This document shows positions 9,750-19,062 of a stretch of 47,797 bases of DNA, piece by piece (position 1 is the first letter of the stretch; each line of letters begins with the position of its first letter). The notes beneath the pieces are model-generated. The model worked only from the letters and a program-made list of their open reading frames with translations, ran no database searches and was not told where the DNA came from. The stretch comes from an uncultured Oscillospiraceae bacterium (GTDB lineage Bacteria; Bacillota; Clostridia; Oscillospirales; Oscillospiraceae): the NCBI GenBank assembly GCA_947629755.1, contig CANREY010000006.1, positions 1-47,797 on the forward strand, in the 5' to 3' direction. The translations under genes and the position numbers were made by a program.

Positions 9750-10331
9750 ATGAGCTTGGTACCTTATGTAGTTGAACAGACATCGAGAGGCGAGCGGAGC
9801 TACGATATATTCTCCCGGCTTCTCAACGACAGGATAGTGTTTCTGGGCGAGGAGGTAAACGACACCACGGCGAGCTTAGTAGTGGCGCAGTTCCTTTTCC
9901 TTGAGGCTCAGGACCCGGACAAGGACATACAGTTTTATATAAACTCTCCCGGCGGCTCCATAACCGCGGGCATGGCGATATACGACACCATGCAGTATAT
10001 AAAGTGCGACGTCTCCACCATAGCCATCGGCATGGCGGCCAGCATGGCGGCGTTCCTTCTAAGCTCCGGGGCCAAGGGCAAGAGGCTGGCCCTGCCCAAT
10101 ACCGAGATCATGATCCACCAGCCCTCCGCCGGTACTCAGGGACAGGTCACCGACATGGCCATACATCTTCGCAGGATCGAGAAGATAAAGGACAGAATGA
10201 ACGCGATCATGGCCCAGAACACCGGAAAATCCATCGAGGTGGTCCGGGACGCCTGCGAGAGGGACAACTTCATGTCCGCCAAGGAGGCTCTGGATTTCGG
10301 AATCATCGACAAGGTTATCGAGAAGCGGTAA
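9750..10331 (+). CDS. clpP: ATP-dependent Clp protease proteolytic subunit
   Basis: 193 residues forming the tetradecameric serine peptidase that pairs with ClpX. The catalytic triad sits at the canonical positions: Ser98 in GMAASMA, His123 in MIHQPS and Asp172 in ERDNFMS. I chose ATG 9750 ([10 protein letters not shown]), preceded by CAGGAGG at proper spacing. A start 27 nt upstream would add MSFCQEAFL and is not supported by the family. clpX follows 18 nt after the stop, so ClpP and ClpX are probably co-transcribed with tig. The 79-bp gap after tig holds no clear terminator or promoter. Confidence 0.97.
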   Translation: MSLVPYVVEQTSRGERSYDIFSRLLNDRIVFLGEEVNDTTASLVVAQFLFLEAQDPDKDIQFYINSPGGSITAGMAIYDTMQYIKCDVSTIAIGMAASMAAFLLSSGAKGKRLALPNTEIMIHQPSAGTQGQVTDMAIHLRRIEKIKDRMNAIMAQNTGKSIEVVRDACERDNFMSAKEALDFGIIDKVIEKR

Positions 10332-10349
10332 GCTCCCGGAGGGAAGGCA

Positions 10350-11645
10350 ATGGCAAACAACGACGACCACAGCGTAAGGTGCGATTTCTGCGGCAAGACG
10401 GAGACCGCCGGAAGGCGGCTCTTTACGGGCCGTAACGCAAACATCTGCGAGGAGTGCGTCACACTGTGCTACAACCTCATGGGCGGGTACGATGATGACG
10501 ACTTCGAGGTGGAGGAGGTACAAAGCGGGGACATGGACCCCTACGAGCTGGCAAAGCAGCTTCCGAGACCGGCGCAGATAAAGGATTTTCTTGACGAATA
10601 TATCGTGGGCCAGGACAGGGCGAAGATAGCCCTGTCTGTGGCCGTGTATAACCACTATAAGCGCATATTCTGCCAGGCGGGCAACGACACCGAGATACAA
10701 AAGAGCAATATCCTTATGGTGGGGCCCACGGGCTCAGGTAAAACCATGTTCGCCCAGACGCTGGCAAGGCTCCTTGAGGTGCCCTTTGCCATCGCCGACG
10801 CCACCACTCTCACTGAGGCCGGCTATGTGGGCGACGACGTGGAGAATATACTCTTACGTCTCCTGCAGGCGGCAGATTTTAACGTGCCCTTGGCTGAGAG
10901 AGGCATAATCTACATCGACGAGATAGACAAGATAGCCCGGAAAAGCGAGAACACGTCCATAACCCGCGACGTGTCCGGCGAGGGCGTACAGCAGGCGCTT
11001 TTGAAGATACTTGAGGGCACTGTGGCCAACGTGCCGCCTCAGGGCGGGCGCAAGCACCCCCATCAGGAGTTCATAAGCATAGACACCTCGAATATCCTCT
11101 TTATCTGCGGCGGGGCCTTTGACGGCATCGACAAGATAATCGAGCACCGCCTTGACCGCAAGTCCATGGGCTTCGGCGCGGAGATAATGAAGAAAAGCGA
11201 GAAGGACGTGGGGGAGATACTCAAGGAGATACAGCCCCACGACCTCATAAAATTTGGCATCATACCGGAGCTCATCGGCCGTATGCCGGTGCTGGTGCCC
11301 ATGAAGCAGCTTACGAGAGACGACCTTGTGCGGATACTCAAGGAGCCGAAAAACGCCCTTACGAGGCAGTATAAGGCCCTTATGAGCTACGACAGGGTAA
11401 ATCTTGAGTTTGACGACGCGGCGCTGGAGGCCATAGCCGACAAGGCCATAGCTATGGACATCGGCGCCAGAGGACTTCGGTCCGTGGTGGAGGGGATACT
11501 TACGGACATAATGTTCGAGATACCCTCGGACGAGAAGGTGGACCGGGTGACGGTCACAGCCGACTGCGTCACCTCCGGGGCCAAGCCGCGCATACACCGC
11601 AGGCCGAAGCCCCAGATCGACCCGGAGATAGCCGCGGGTATATAA
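10350..11645 (+). CDS. clpX: ATP-dependent Clp protease ATP-binding subunit ClpX
   Basis: 431 residues. The AAA+ unfoldase recognises degradation tags and feeds proteins to ClpP. The N-terminal zinc domain has two CxxC pairs (Cys11/Cys14 and Cys33/Cys36). The AAA+ core has Walker A GPTGSGKT at residues 125-132, Walker [11 protein letters not shown], and the C-terminal small subdomain with sensor-2 GARGLR. The start follows CCCGGAGGGAAGGCA. Order and spacing after clpP are typical of Firmicutes. Confidence 0.97.
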   Translation: MANNDDHSVRCDFCGKTETAGRRLFTGRNANICEECVTLCYNLMGGYDDDDFEVEEVQSGDMDPYELAKQLPRPAQIKDFLDEYIVGQDRAKIALSVAVYNHYKRIFCQAGNDTEIQKSNILMVGPTGSGKTMFAQTLARLLEVPFAIADATTLTEAGYVGDDVENILLRLLQAADFNVPLAERGIIYIDEIDKIARKSENTSITRDVSGEGVQQALLKILEGTVANVPPQGGRKHPHQEFISIDTSNILFICGGAFDGIDKIIEHRLDRKSMGFGAEIMKKSEKDVGEILKEIQPHDLIKFGIIPELIGRMPVLVPMKQLTRDDLVRILKEPKNALTRQYKALMSYDRVNLEFDDAALEAIADKAIAMDIGARGLRSVVEGILTDIMFEIPSDEKVDRVTVTADCVTSGAKPRIHRRPKPQIDPEIAAGI

Positions 11646-11686
11646 AAGCTTACGGAAGCGGGACTGTTTTCTGCGCCGTCGGCTAT

Positions 11687-11707
11687 GGCCGCACCGAGCG
11701 TGCGGCC
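11687..11707 (+). terminator. Hairpin GGCCGCAC/GTGCGGCC between clpX and lon
   Basis: A perfect 8-bp GC-rich stem with a 5-nt loop is followed only by TTTCG. It is a weak intrinsic terminator or attenuator at best and could reduce read-through from clpX into lon. No good promoter is seen downstream of it. Confidence 0.4.
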
Positions 11708-11747
11708 TTTCGCGTATTGATAAGTCAGTTCGGAAGGTTATATAGCT

Positions 11748-14153
11748 ATGAATGAAATTTTGAACGAAAACCCTGTTTTGGAGGTACCGCTTTTAGCCAT
11801 ACGGGGCATGAGCGTCTTCCCGGAAATGAGCATAAGCTTTGAGGTGGAGCGCCGGGACTCCGTGGCGGCGCTGGACGCGGGGATCAGGGGGGAGCGGCTC
11901 GTTTTCCTCGTGGCCCAGAGAAACGCCCTGAAGGAGTACCCGCTGCCTGAGGACCTCTACGAGATGGGAGTGCTGTGCGAGATAAAGCAGTTTTTGCGCA
12001 CCCAGAACGGCGGCATGAGGGCAATGGTGGAGGGTGTCGCCAGATGCAGGCTCATCTCCGTGACCGATGCCGGGACCTACGCCGTGGCGAAGGTGCTGAA
12101 GATAGCAAAGAGCGAGGCTAAAGCGACAGTCAAAAACGAGGCCCAGCTCAGAAACGCCTTGGGGGAGTATGAGCTGTACCTTGAGCAGATAGGCGCTCCC
12201 ACCCATGAGGCGCTGGTGACGCTGTCCGTCAGGGCCGACCCCGGCTACACGGCGGACTTTATAACCCAGAACGTGCCCTTCAGCTGGAGCCAGAAGCAGT
12301 CGGTGCTGGAGACGGTGGAGCCCATGAAGCGCCTCACGGCGGTGGTGGAGATGCTCCGATATGAGACACGGGTCTTAGAGGTGGAGAAGGACATCGCCGA
12401 GAAGCTCCACGACCAACTGGCCGGCTCACAGAGGGAGCACATTTTGCGGGAGCACATAAGGGTACTGCAAAACGAGCTGGGCGAGGACGACTACGCCGAG
12501 ATAGACGAGTACAGGTACAAGATAGAGGAGCGCAGACTGCCTGACGAGGTGAAGGAGAAGCTTTTAAAGGAGACGGAGAGGCTTTCAAAACAGCCCTTCG
12601 GCTCGGCTGAGGCGTCGCTCATACGCACATACCTTGACACGGTGCTGGAGCTGCCGTGGAACAAATACACCAAGGAGCGGCTGGACCTCAAGGCCGCAAG
12701 GCGCATACTTGACCGGGACCACTTCGGCCTTGAGAAGGTCAAAGAGAGGATAATCGAGTATCTGGCGGTCCGGTGCGTGGCGCCGGAGGTCAAGGGCGGA
12801 ATACTGTGCCTTGTGGGCCCTCCGGGAGTGGGCAAGACCTCCATCGCCTTTTCCATCGCAACGGCCATGAACAGGAAGCTTGCAAGAATGAGCCTCGGCG
12901 GCGTACACGACGAGGCGGACATCAGGGGACACAGAAAGACGTATATAGGGGCCATGCCGGGAAGGATCATGGCGGCAATGACCCAGGCGGGGACGAGCAA
13001 CCCGCTTTTGCTCTTAGATGAGATAGACAAGCTGGGCTCGGATTACCGGGGCGACCCGGCCAGCGCCCTTTTGGAGGCGCTGGACCCGGAGCAAAACGCC
13101 ACCTTCAGGGATCACTATCTGGAGATACCGTATGACTTGAGCTCCGTCATGTTCATCGTGACGGCGAATACAACTTCCACTATCCCAAGGCCACTTCTCG
13201 ACCGCATGGAGGTCATTGAGATAACCAGCTATACCGACGAGGAAAAGCTGATGATAGCCAAGGACCACCTTTTGCCCAAACAGCGCAAGAAGCACGGCCT
13301 CACGGCGAAAAACCTGAAGATCGGCGACGACGCCATAAGGGACCTTATATCCGGCTACACGAGGGAGTCCGGCGTGAGACAGCTGGAGCGCGAGCTGGCG
13401 GCCCTCTGCCGCAAGGCCGACGCGCTGATAGCCTCCGGCGAGGGCAAGTGCCTCACGGTGACCAGCGGCAAGCTTGAGGAGCTTCTGGGGCCCAGAAAGT
13501 TTAGGCCCGAAAAGCTGGCAGGCCGGGACGCTGTGGGCGTAGTCAACGGCCTTGCATGGACCGAGGTTGGCGGCGAGATGCTTGAAGTGGAGGTGGCGTG
13601 CCTTGAGGGCACGGGGAAGATAGAGCTTACGGGGAATTTGGGGGACGTGATGAAGGAGTCCGCCCACGCCGCCGTAAGCTACGTGCGCTCCAAGTGCGAC
13701 AGACTCGGCATCGACAAGGAATTTTACAAAAACCGAGACATACACATACACTTCCCGGAGGGGGCCGTGCCCAAGGACGGGCCCTCGGCGGGCATCACCG
13801 TGGCCTGCGCCCTTATCTCGGCCCTTACGAATATCCCGGCAAGGCGTGACGTGGCCATGACCGGTGAGATAACCGTCACCGGGCGTGTACTGCCCATCGG
13901 GGGACTTCGGGAGAAGACCATGGCGGCGCTACGCTTCGGGGTGAAGACAGTCATAATCCCGGAGGACAACAGGCCGGACCTTGAGGAGATAGACCAGACC
14001 GTCCGCAAGGCGCTGAATTTCGTGACGGCAAAGAGGCTCGACGACATACTCGATACGGCACTCGTCTTTCCAGACGGGGCAAGGCCGGATATGCCGGCGT
14101 CAAAGCCCCAGAAGTCCCGCCCCTCCGGTCAGGCCGTGAGAGACGGCAGGTGA
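11748..14153 (+). CDS. lon: ATP-dependent Lon protease (LonA type)
   Basis: 801 residues with the full LonA layout: an N-terminal substrate-binding LON domain (about 1-200), coiled-coil, AAA+ domain with GPPGVGKT and the LLLDEIDK Walker B, and a C-terminal serine/lysine protease domain. The catalytic Ser is in the PKDGPSAG motif and the catalytic Lys in [10 protein letters not shown]. It degrades misfolded and regulatory proteins. GGAAGG lies upstream of ATG 11748. The engB start follows four bases after the stop, continuing the usual clpX-lon-ysxC order. Confidence 0.96.
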   Translation: MNEILNENPVLEVPLLAIRGMSVFPEMSISFEVERRDSVAALDAGIRGERLVFLVAQRNALKEYPLPEDLYEMGVLCEIKQFLRTQNGGMRAMVEGVARCRLISVTDAGTYAVAKVLKIAKSEAKATVKNEAQLRNALGEYELYLEQIGAPTHEALVTLSVRADPGYTADFITQNVPFSWSQKQSVLETVEPMKRLTAVVEMLRYETRVLEVEKDIAEKLHDQLAGSQREHILREHIRVLQNELGEDDYAEIDEYRYKIEERRLPDEVKEKLLKETERLSKQPFGSAEASLIRTYLDTVLELPWNKYTKERLDLKAARRILDRDHFGLEKVKERIIEYLAVRCVAPEVKGGILCLVGPPGVGKTSIAFSIATAMNRKLARMSLGGVHDEADIRGHRKTYIGAMPGRIMAAMTQAGTSNPLLLLDEIDKLGSDYRGDPASALLEALDPEQNATFRDHYLEIPYDLSSVMFIVTANTTSTIPRPLLDRMEVIEITSYTDEEKLMIAKDHLLPKQRKKHGLTAKNLKIGDDAIRDLISGYTRESGVRQLERELAALCRKADALIASGEGKCLTVTSGKLEELLGPRKFRPEKLAGRDAVGVVNGLAWTEVGGEMLEVEVACLEGTGKIELTGNLGDVMKESAHAAVSYVRSKCDRLGIDKEFYKNRDIHIHFPEGAVPKDGPSAGITVACALISALTNIPARRDVAMTGEITVTGRVLPIGGLREKTMAALRFGVKTVIIPEDNRPDLEEIDQTVRKALNFVTAKRLDDILDTALVFPDGARPDMPASKPQKSRPSGQAVRDGR

Positions 14154-14157
14154 GACC

Positions 14158-14742
14158 ATGGATTTTACCAAGGTCGAATTTATAAAGTCAGCCGCGAGAC
14201 CCGCGGACTTCATAAGGGACGGGCTCCCTCAGGTTGCCTTCGCCGGAAGGTCCAACGTGGGCAAGTCATCGGTGATAAACTCCCTCGTCCAGCGGAAGAA
14301 TTTCGCAAGAGTGGGCTCCCAGCCGGGAAAGACAAATCAGATAAACTACTTTTTAGTGGACAAGAGCTTTTATATCGCGGACCTGCCCGGCTACGGCTAC
14401 GCCGCGGTGTCCAAGGCGGAGCGTGACAGGTGGGGGGAGCTCATGGAGGAATATTTCGCCTCCGGGCTCATAACCCTCGGCGTGCAGATAGTGGACGCGC
14501 GCCACAAGCCCACGGCGGACGACGTGACCATGATGAACTGGTTCAAGGCAAATAAGCTCGACGTCATCGTCGTTGCCAACAAGGCGGACAAGTGCAAAAA
14601 GTCGGAGCTTCCCGGAAACGTGGCCCTTGTCCGTGAGACGCTGGATATTTCGGAGGACACACCCCTTTTATACTACTCCGCCCAGACCCACACCGAGAGG
14701 GAAGCCTTGCGCGTTGCTCTTGATTGGGCGCTTCAATTGTGA
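14158..14742 (+). CDS. engB: Ribosome biogenesis GTPase EngB/YsxC
   Basis: 194 residues, a TrmE-Era-EngA-like P-loop GTPase required for large-subunit assembly. G1 is GRSNVGKS (residues 30-37), G2 is the conserved Thr in QPGKTNQ, G3 is DLPGYGYA, G4 is NKAD and G5 is the YSAQ segment near the C-terminus. The start is four bases after lon, with CAGGTGAG overlapping the lon stop as ribosome binding site. Co-occurrence with lon is a conserved Firmicutes arrangement. Confidence 0.95.
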   Translation: MDFTKVEFIKSAARPADFIRDGLPQVAFAGRSNVGKSSVINSLVQRKNFARVGSQPGKTNQINYFLVDKSFYIADLPGYGYAAVSKAERDRWGELMEEYFASGLITLGVQIVDARHKPTADDVTMMNWFKANKLDVIVVANKADKCKKSELPGNVALVRETLDISEDTPLLYYSAQTHTEREALRVALDWALQL

Positions 14743-14754
14743 TATACTTGCGTT

Positions 14755-15426
14755 ATGCTTAATATTTGGAGAAATTTAGATTGGTCGGTGCTCACCGACG
14801 CGCTGCTGTCCGCGGTGCCGGTGCTCATATGTATAACCCTCCACGAGTGCGCCCACGGCTACACGGCGCTGAAGCTGGGGGACACCACGGCCAGGGACAT
14901 GGGCAGGCTGAGCCTCAACCCCATAAAGCACTTTGACATAATGGGCTTTATCATGCTGGCCTTCGCCGGCTTTGGCTGGGCAAAGCCCGTGCCAATCGAC
15001 ATGCGAAGGTTCAAGGACCCCAGACGCGGTATGGCCATAACGGCTCTTGCTGGGCCCTGCGCCAATGTGCTCATAGCGGTGGTGTTTCTATTCCTCTACG
15101 GCTTTTTCTGGCGCTTTTCGCTAAATGGCAGGGTGGGCTACTACCTTGTGACGGGCTTACTTCGGACGGCAAGCATAAGCCTCTCCTTTGCCGTATTCAA
15201 CCTTATCCCCATACCGCCACTGGACGGGTCGAAGGTGCTCTACTCCTTCATGAGCGAAGAGAGCTACTATAAGCTCATGCGCTATGAGCGCTACGGCATG
15301 ATACTTCTCTTTGTGCTGGTTTTTTCCGGGGCGCTGGACGGCACTCTGGGCCGGGCGGTGAGCTGGGTATTCGATAAGCTCTGGGTCGTGGCGGAGCTTG
15401 GGAACAGGCTTTCAAATTTATTCTGA
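14755..15426 (+). CDS. Site-2-protease-like M50 membrane metallopeptidase
   Basis: 223-residue polytopic membrane protein of the short M50 family (YwhC-like). The zinc motif HECAH (His30-Glu31-x2-His34) lies in the second hydrophobic segment. The third ligand is expected in the NLIPIPPLDGSKVL segment (NPxPxLDG-like) near residue 150. Such proteases cut transmembrane substrates within the bilayer, but the substrate here is unknown. The gene sits directly before scpA, as in many Clostridia. There is no clear ribosome binding site before ATG 14755, so the start is less certain than the product. Confidence 0.88.
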   Translation: MLNIWRNLDWSVLTDALLSAVPVLICITLHECAHGYTALKLGDTTARDMGRLSLNPIKHFDIMGFIMLAFAGFGWAKPVPIDMRRFKDPRRGMAITALAGPCANVLIAVVFLFLYGFFWRFSLNGRVGYYLVTGLLRTASISLSFAVFNLIPIPPLDGSKVLYSFMSEESYYKLMRYERYGMILLFVLVFSGALDGTLGRAVSWVFDKLWVVAELGNRLSNLF

Positions 15427-15436
15427 CAGGTGAAAA

Positions 15437-16195
15437 ATGGAAAATCCCACCTTTCATCTGGAGGGCGTTGTTCGGACCCGTGAGGACATGGAGGACTTTG
15501 AGGGGCCGCTGACGCTTATCCTCCAGCTTTTGGCGAAAAACAAAATAGAGATACAGGACATAAAGATAGCGGAGCTCCTTGACCAGTATTTGGCGTGGAT
15601 CGACGAGATGAAGTCCATGGATCTGGAGATAGCCTCGGAATTTGTGCAGATGGCCTCACACCTTGTGTATATAAAGGCCCGTATGCTCATATCCGCCGGG
15701 GAGGAGACAAGCGAGCTTGAGGAGCTCATCGAGTCCCTTGAGAGGCTCAAAAACCGTGACGTCATCGAGAGAGTACGGGCCGTGTGCCCGGAGCTGTCGG
15801 ACATGTTCACCGTGGGCGCGGGGACCATGGTCAAGCCCCCGGAGTATCTTCCGGTGGACAAGGAGTATAAGTACAGCCACGAAAAGACGGACCTTTCAGA
15901 CGCCATGGCCAGGATACTTGCCCGTGAGGACGCCCAGAGCGCGGTAAAGGCCGTGAGCGCCTTCCGTTTCCCCCGGAGGATAATCTACTCCGTCACGGAG
16001 AAAACGAGGGAGATACTTGAGGATCTGGCCCGCACGGGCCCCACGACACTTGGGGGCATATTCAGCCGGTCCCACAGCCGCACGGAGCTTGTGGCCACGT
16101 TCATAGCCCTTTTGGAGCTCTGCCGTGACGGGAGCATATATCTTGAGGGCGACGGTGCGGACGCCTCGGTCACAAAAGTCGAAAAGGACAGTTGA
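15437..16195 (+). CDS. scpA: Segregation and condensation protein A
   Basis: 252-residue kleisin that bridges SMC heads and binds ScpB in the bacterial condensin. The N-terminal helical region has the typical FEGPLTLILQLL-like opening and the LLDQYLAWIDEMKSMDLEIAS segment; the C-terminal winged helix follows in the FSRSHSRTELVATFIALLEL part. AGGTGAAAA precedes ATG 15437. It ends three bases before scpB, which is stoichiometrically coupled. The smc gene is not in the window. Confidence 0.95.
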   Translation: MENPTFHLEGVVRTREDMEDFEGPLTLILQLLAKNKIEIQDIKIAELLDQYLAWIDEMKSMDLEIASEFVQMASHLVYIKARMLISAGEETSELEELIESLERLKNRDVIERVRAVCPELSDMFTVGAGTMVKPPEYLPVDKEYKYSHEKTDLSDAMARILAREDAQSAVKAVSAFRFPRRIIYSVTEKTREILEDLARTGPTTLGGIFSRSHSRTELVATFIALLELCRDGSIYLEGDGADASVTKVEKDS

Positions 16196-16198
16196 CGT

Positions 16199-16813
16199 AT
16201 GGATATAAACGATTTGGAAGGCGCCATCGAGGGCATACTTTTCGCCTCCGGGGAGGCTGTGTCCATAAAGCGCATCGCGGCGGTGCTGGCGGTGGACGAG
16301 GAGCTTGTGACCGACGCCGCCCGGCACCTTGCTGACATGCTCGTATATAAGCGCCGGGGGATAAGGCTTTTACGGCTGGAGGACTCCCTTCAGCTTTGCT
16401 CCGCGCCGGAGTACGGGGACGTTATACGTCAGGCGCTGGAGACGAGAAAGCCGCCGAAGCTCACCCAGACGGCATTGGAGGTCTTGGCGGTGGTGGCGTA
16501 TTTCCAGCCGGTGACGAGGGCATATATCGAGGAGCTCCGGGGGGCTGACAGCAGTTACACCGTGGGCATACTCACAGAGCGGGGGCTCATAGAGCCCTGC
16601 GGGACGCTGGACGCTCCGGGAAGACCCACGCTTTTCAGGACGACGAACAATTTTTTAAGGGTATTTGGAATTTCCTCCTTAAATGAGCTCCCGGAGCTTC
16701 CCCAGAAGGGCGAGGCCGACGAGGAACAGCTCAGGATACAGGAGACGATAAGCTCCCTTGAGGGCGGCGCCGGAGATGTATCGGAGCCGGGACAGGGGCT
16801 CGACGGGGAGTAA
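16199..16813 (+). CDS. scpB: Segregation and condensation protein B
   Basis: 204 residues with two winged-helix domains, the dimeric partner of ScpA in SMC-ScpAB. It shows the family opening (IEGILFASGEAVS) and the LEVLAVVAYFQPVTRAYIEELRG block of the second domain, followed by an acidic, less conserved tail. The gene begins three bases after the scpA stop. Confidence 0.95.
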   Translation: MDINDLEGAIEGILFASGEAVSIKRIAAVLAVDEELVTDAARHLADMLVYKRRGIRLLRLEDSLQLCSAPEYGDVIRQALETRKPPKLTQTALEVLAVVAYFQPVTRAYIEELRGADSSYTVGILTERGLIEPCGTLDAPGRPTLFRTTNNFLRVFGISSLNELPELPQKGEADEEQLRIQETISSLEGGAGDVSEPGQGLDGE

Positions 16814-16840
16814 ATAAGCTGCGGAAAGGACGGTGAGAGT

Positions 16841-17545
16841 ATGACGCTTGTATTTTTGATAGTTATGATAGTTCTTGCCTGCTTCGGGCTGTGGAAGGCC
16901 GCCCTTATCATGCTGGGCGTCACGCTCGTCATCGACTTTCTCATACTCATTTTGCGCGTCGGGGCGCGGGCCACGCTGGAGGACAACGTATTTTCCCTGA
17001 AAATAATCGCGGGGCCAATAAAGCTCAAGCTCCTGCCGAAGGACGAGGACAAGGCGAGCAAGCCGAAGAAGGAAAAGCCGGAGAAGAAAAAAGAGGACAA
17101 GAAGGAAAAGAAAGAGGAAGAAGAGGGAGAGAAGAAAAAGCCGAAAATAAAGGTGACGCTGGAGCTTGTGACCACGGCGCTCAAGGCCGTGGGGGAGCTT
17201 TTATCGAGACTGCGGCGTAAGATAGCCATAGACAAGCTGACGATACACTACACCGTGGCCTCCGACGACCCGGCCTCGGCGGCAATGACCTTCGGCTACG
17301 CCTCGGCGGGTGTCAACGCCCTGATGCCGGTTTTGGAGAACACATTCAAGATAAAGGACAGCGACGTGGGGGCGGCGGTGGACTTCGAGGCGGCGGAGAA
17401 TGTTATTTTCATAGACGCACAGCTTACGATAGCTGTTTGGGAAATAATATACATTGTCCTGGCGGCGTGGCCGGTAGTTAAGGTCATTTTAGCCGGGTCC
17501 AAAAAAGGAAAGGTGGATAAAAATGGACAAGCATCCGATCAATGA
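16841..17545 (+). CDS. DUF2953 family protein (YtfI-like), sporulation-gene neighbour
   Basis: 234 residues. Two hydrophobic segments at the N-terminus (about residues 2-45) lead into a very Lys/Glu-rich stretch (about residues 65-108), then a globular region with VTLELVTTALKAVG and TIHYTVASDDPASAAM, and a final hydrophobic helix. This matches DUF2953, usually found next to ytfJ in endospore formers. The molecular role is unknown. The start follows GGACGGTGAGAGT. The 3' end overlaps the ytfJ start by 23 nt in another frame, implying translational coupling. Confidence 0.8.
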   Translation: MTLVFLIVMIVLACFGLWKAALIMLGVTLVIDFLILILRVGARATLEDNVFSLKIIAGPIKLKLLPKDEDKASKPKKEKPEKKKEDKKEKKEEEEGEKKKPKIKVTLELVTTALKAVGELLSRLRRKIAIDKLTIHYTVASDDPASAAMTFGYASAGVNALMPVLENTFKIKDSDVGAAVDFEAAENVIFIDAQLTIAVWEIIYIVLAAWPVVKVILAGSKKGKVDKNGQASDQ

Positions 17546-17939
17546 CCTCATGGGTACCGTAATGGAGAAGCTCCGGAGCATGGCGGACACGAGCACGGTC
17601 ATAGGGGAGAGCATAGTGACGCCAGACGGCATCACCATTATCCCAGTGTCGCGTGTGAGCATGGGCTTTGCCTCCGGCGGCTCGGACTTCACCGGCAAGC
17701 ACCAGAAGGATGGACAGGCCAGCCCCTTCGGCGGCGGCACCGGCGGCAGTGTGAAGGTGGAGCCCATAGCCTTTGTGGTGATAAAGGCCGGGCAGGTCAG
17801 AGTTATGACCATCGAGCCGCCCGCGTCGACCACCGTTGACCGCATCATCGACAACGCACCGGAGATAGTGGACAAGATCTCGGCGATGATCGACAAAAAG
17901 AAGCAGGAAAAGGCCGAGGCGGAGACGCCGGCGGAATAA
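17523..17939 (+). CDS. ytfJ: Sporulation protein YtfJ (GerW family)
   Basis: 138 residues. The N-terminus (HPINDLMGTVMEKLRSMAD), the VIGESIVTPDGITIIPVS strand block and the Gly-rich GFASGGSDF/GGGTGGSVKVEP segment are typical of GerW/YtfJ, a forespore protein needed for efficient germination in Bacillus. The ribosome binding site (AAAGGAAAGGTGG) lies within the end of the DUF2953 gene. The stop overlaps the -35 of the candidate forespore promoter for dacF. Confidence 0.93.
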   Translation: MDKHPINDLMGTVMEKLRSMADTSTVIGESIVTPDGITIIPVSRVSMGFASGGSDFTGKHQKDGQASPFGGGTGGSVKVEPIAFVVIKAGQVRVMTIEPPASTTVDRIIDNAPEIVDKISAMIDKKKQEKAEAETPAE

Positions 17940-17963
17940 CTTTTCACGCCATGTGGCATAATA
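17933..17963 (+). promoter_or_regulatory. Candidate forespore (sigma-G/F-like) promoter of dacF
   Basis: GGAATA (17933-17938), an 18-bp spacer and CATAATA (17957-17963) resemble the sigma-G consensus (TGAATA, CATACTA), not sigma-A. The predicted start is about 16 nt before the dacF ATG, with GAGGTGAG in between. Bacillus dacF is known to be forespore-expressed, which fits. The same CATAATA -10 occurs before the Asn/Gln-rich peptide gene at 46199. Confidence 0.5.
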
Positions 17964-17985
17964 GCGCCGATCGAGGTGAGCTGTT

Positions 17986-19053
17986 ATGTCAAAAATCAAG
18001 CTTATATCGGCAATCGCCGCCTGCTCGCTCATGGCGGCGTTTACCGTTTTTGACGCGCGGGCGGACGTGAGCGTGTCCGCAAGGTCCGCCATACTCATGG
18101 AGGCCTCCACCGGGGCGGTGATATTTGAAAAGGAGCCGGACGAGAGGCTGCTCATAGCCAGCACCACGAAGCTCATGACGGCCTTAGTGGCGGTGGAGAA
18201 CGCCTCCCTTGAGGACACGGTCACAGTGCCCGCTGAGTGCGTAGGCGTGGAGGGGTCCTCGATGTATCTGAAGGCCGGGGAGGAGCTTTCTCTACGTGAG
18301 CTTCTCTACGGGCTCATGCTGGAGTCCGGCAACGACGCCGCCGTGGCGGTGGCGGTGCACGTGGCGGGGTCAGTGGAGAAGTTCGTGGAGCTCATGAACG
18401 ACAGGGCGGCCTCCCTCGGCCTTGAGAACACCCACTTTGTAAACCCCCACGGGCTCAACGCCGAGGGCCACTACTCGTCGGCCAGGGATCTTGCCAAAAT
18501 AATGGCGGAGGGAATGAAAAATCCGCTTTTTGCCGAAATCGCCACAACAAAGAGCATAAGCTTCGGGGCCCGGAGCTACTCTAACCACAATAAGCTCATG
18601 TGGAGCTATGAGGGCATGGAGGCCGGGAAGACGGGATTTACGAAAAAGGCCGGGAGGACGCTGGTCACCTGCGCTGAGCGCGACGGGCTCAGGCTCATAT
18701 GTGTGACGCTCAACGACGGGGACGACTGGCGCGACCACACGGCCCTTTACGACATGGGCTTTGAGCTCTGGGAGGCAAGGGTCGTGGCGGACGCGGGAGA
18801 TATTGTCGGGCGTGTGCCGGTAATATCGGGCGCCGCGCCCTTTGCGGGAGTGAGGCCGGAGAGGGACGTCACTCTCGCCCTGCCGAAGGACACGAAGACG
18901 GAGACAAGTATCCTTCTCCCGCCCTTTGTCTACGCCGACGTTCGGGCCGGGGAGAGGGCTGGGCTGATGCTCGTCACCTGTGACGGTAAAATAGTGGAGA
19001 GAGTTGCGCTCGTCTATTCGGAGAGCGTGGGGAGATTAAATTTTAAAAAATGA
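17986..19053 (+). CDS. dacF: D-alanyl-D-alanine carboxypeptidase, sporulation DacF/DacB type
   Basis: 355-residue low-molecular-weight penicillin-binding protein that trims the terminal D-Ala of peptidoglycan stem peptides. A signal peptide covers about residues 1-26 (cleavage near DARA-DVS). Active-site motifs: STTK (Ser59 nucleophile, Lys62), SGN (114-116) and KTG (215-217). A C-terminal beta domain follows. ATG 17986 is preceded by GAGGTGAG. Position between ytfJ and rluB matches the sporulation cluster of Clostridia, but the spmA-spmB genes often found there are absent. The next gene follows in the same reading frame after a single TGA. Confidence 0.93.
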   Translation: MSKIKLISAIAACSLMAAFTVFDARADVSVSARSAILMEASTGAVIFEKEPDERLLIASTTKLMTALVAVENASLEDTVTVPAECVGVEGSSMYLKAGEELSLRELLYGLMLESGNDAAVAVAVHVAGSVEKFVELMNDRAASLGLENTHFVNPHGLNAEGHYSSARDLAKIMAEGMKNPLFAEIATTKSISFGARSYSNHNKLMWSYEGMEAGKTGFTKKAGRTLVTCAERDGLRLICVTLNDGDDWRDHTALYDMGFELWEARVVADAGDIVGRVPVISGAAPFAGVRPERDVTLALPKDTKTETSILLPPFVYADVRAGERAGLMLVTCDGKIVERVALVYSESVGRLNFKK

Positions 19054-19062
19054 GGTGATCTT

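Noticed and set aside
11718..11745. TTGATA/TATATA as a lon promoter
   Set aside because: The -10 would lie only a few bases before the lon ATG, leaving no room for a leader although a GGAAGG site is present.
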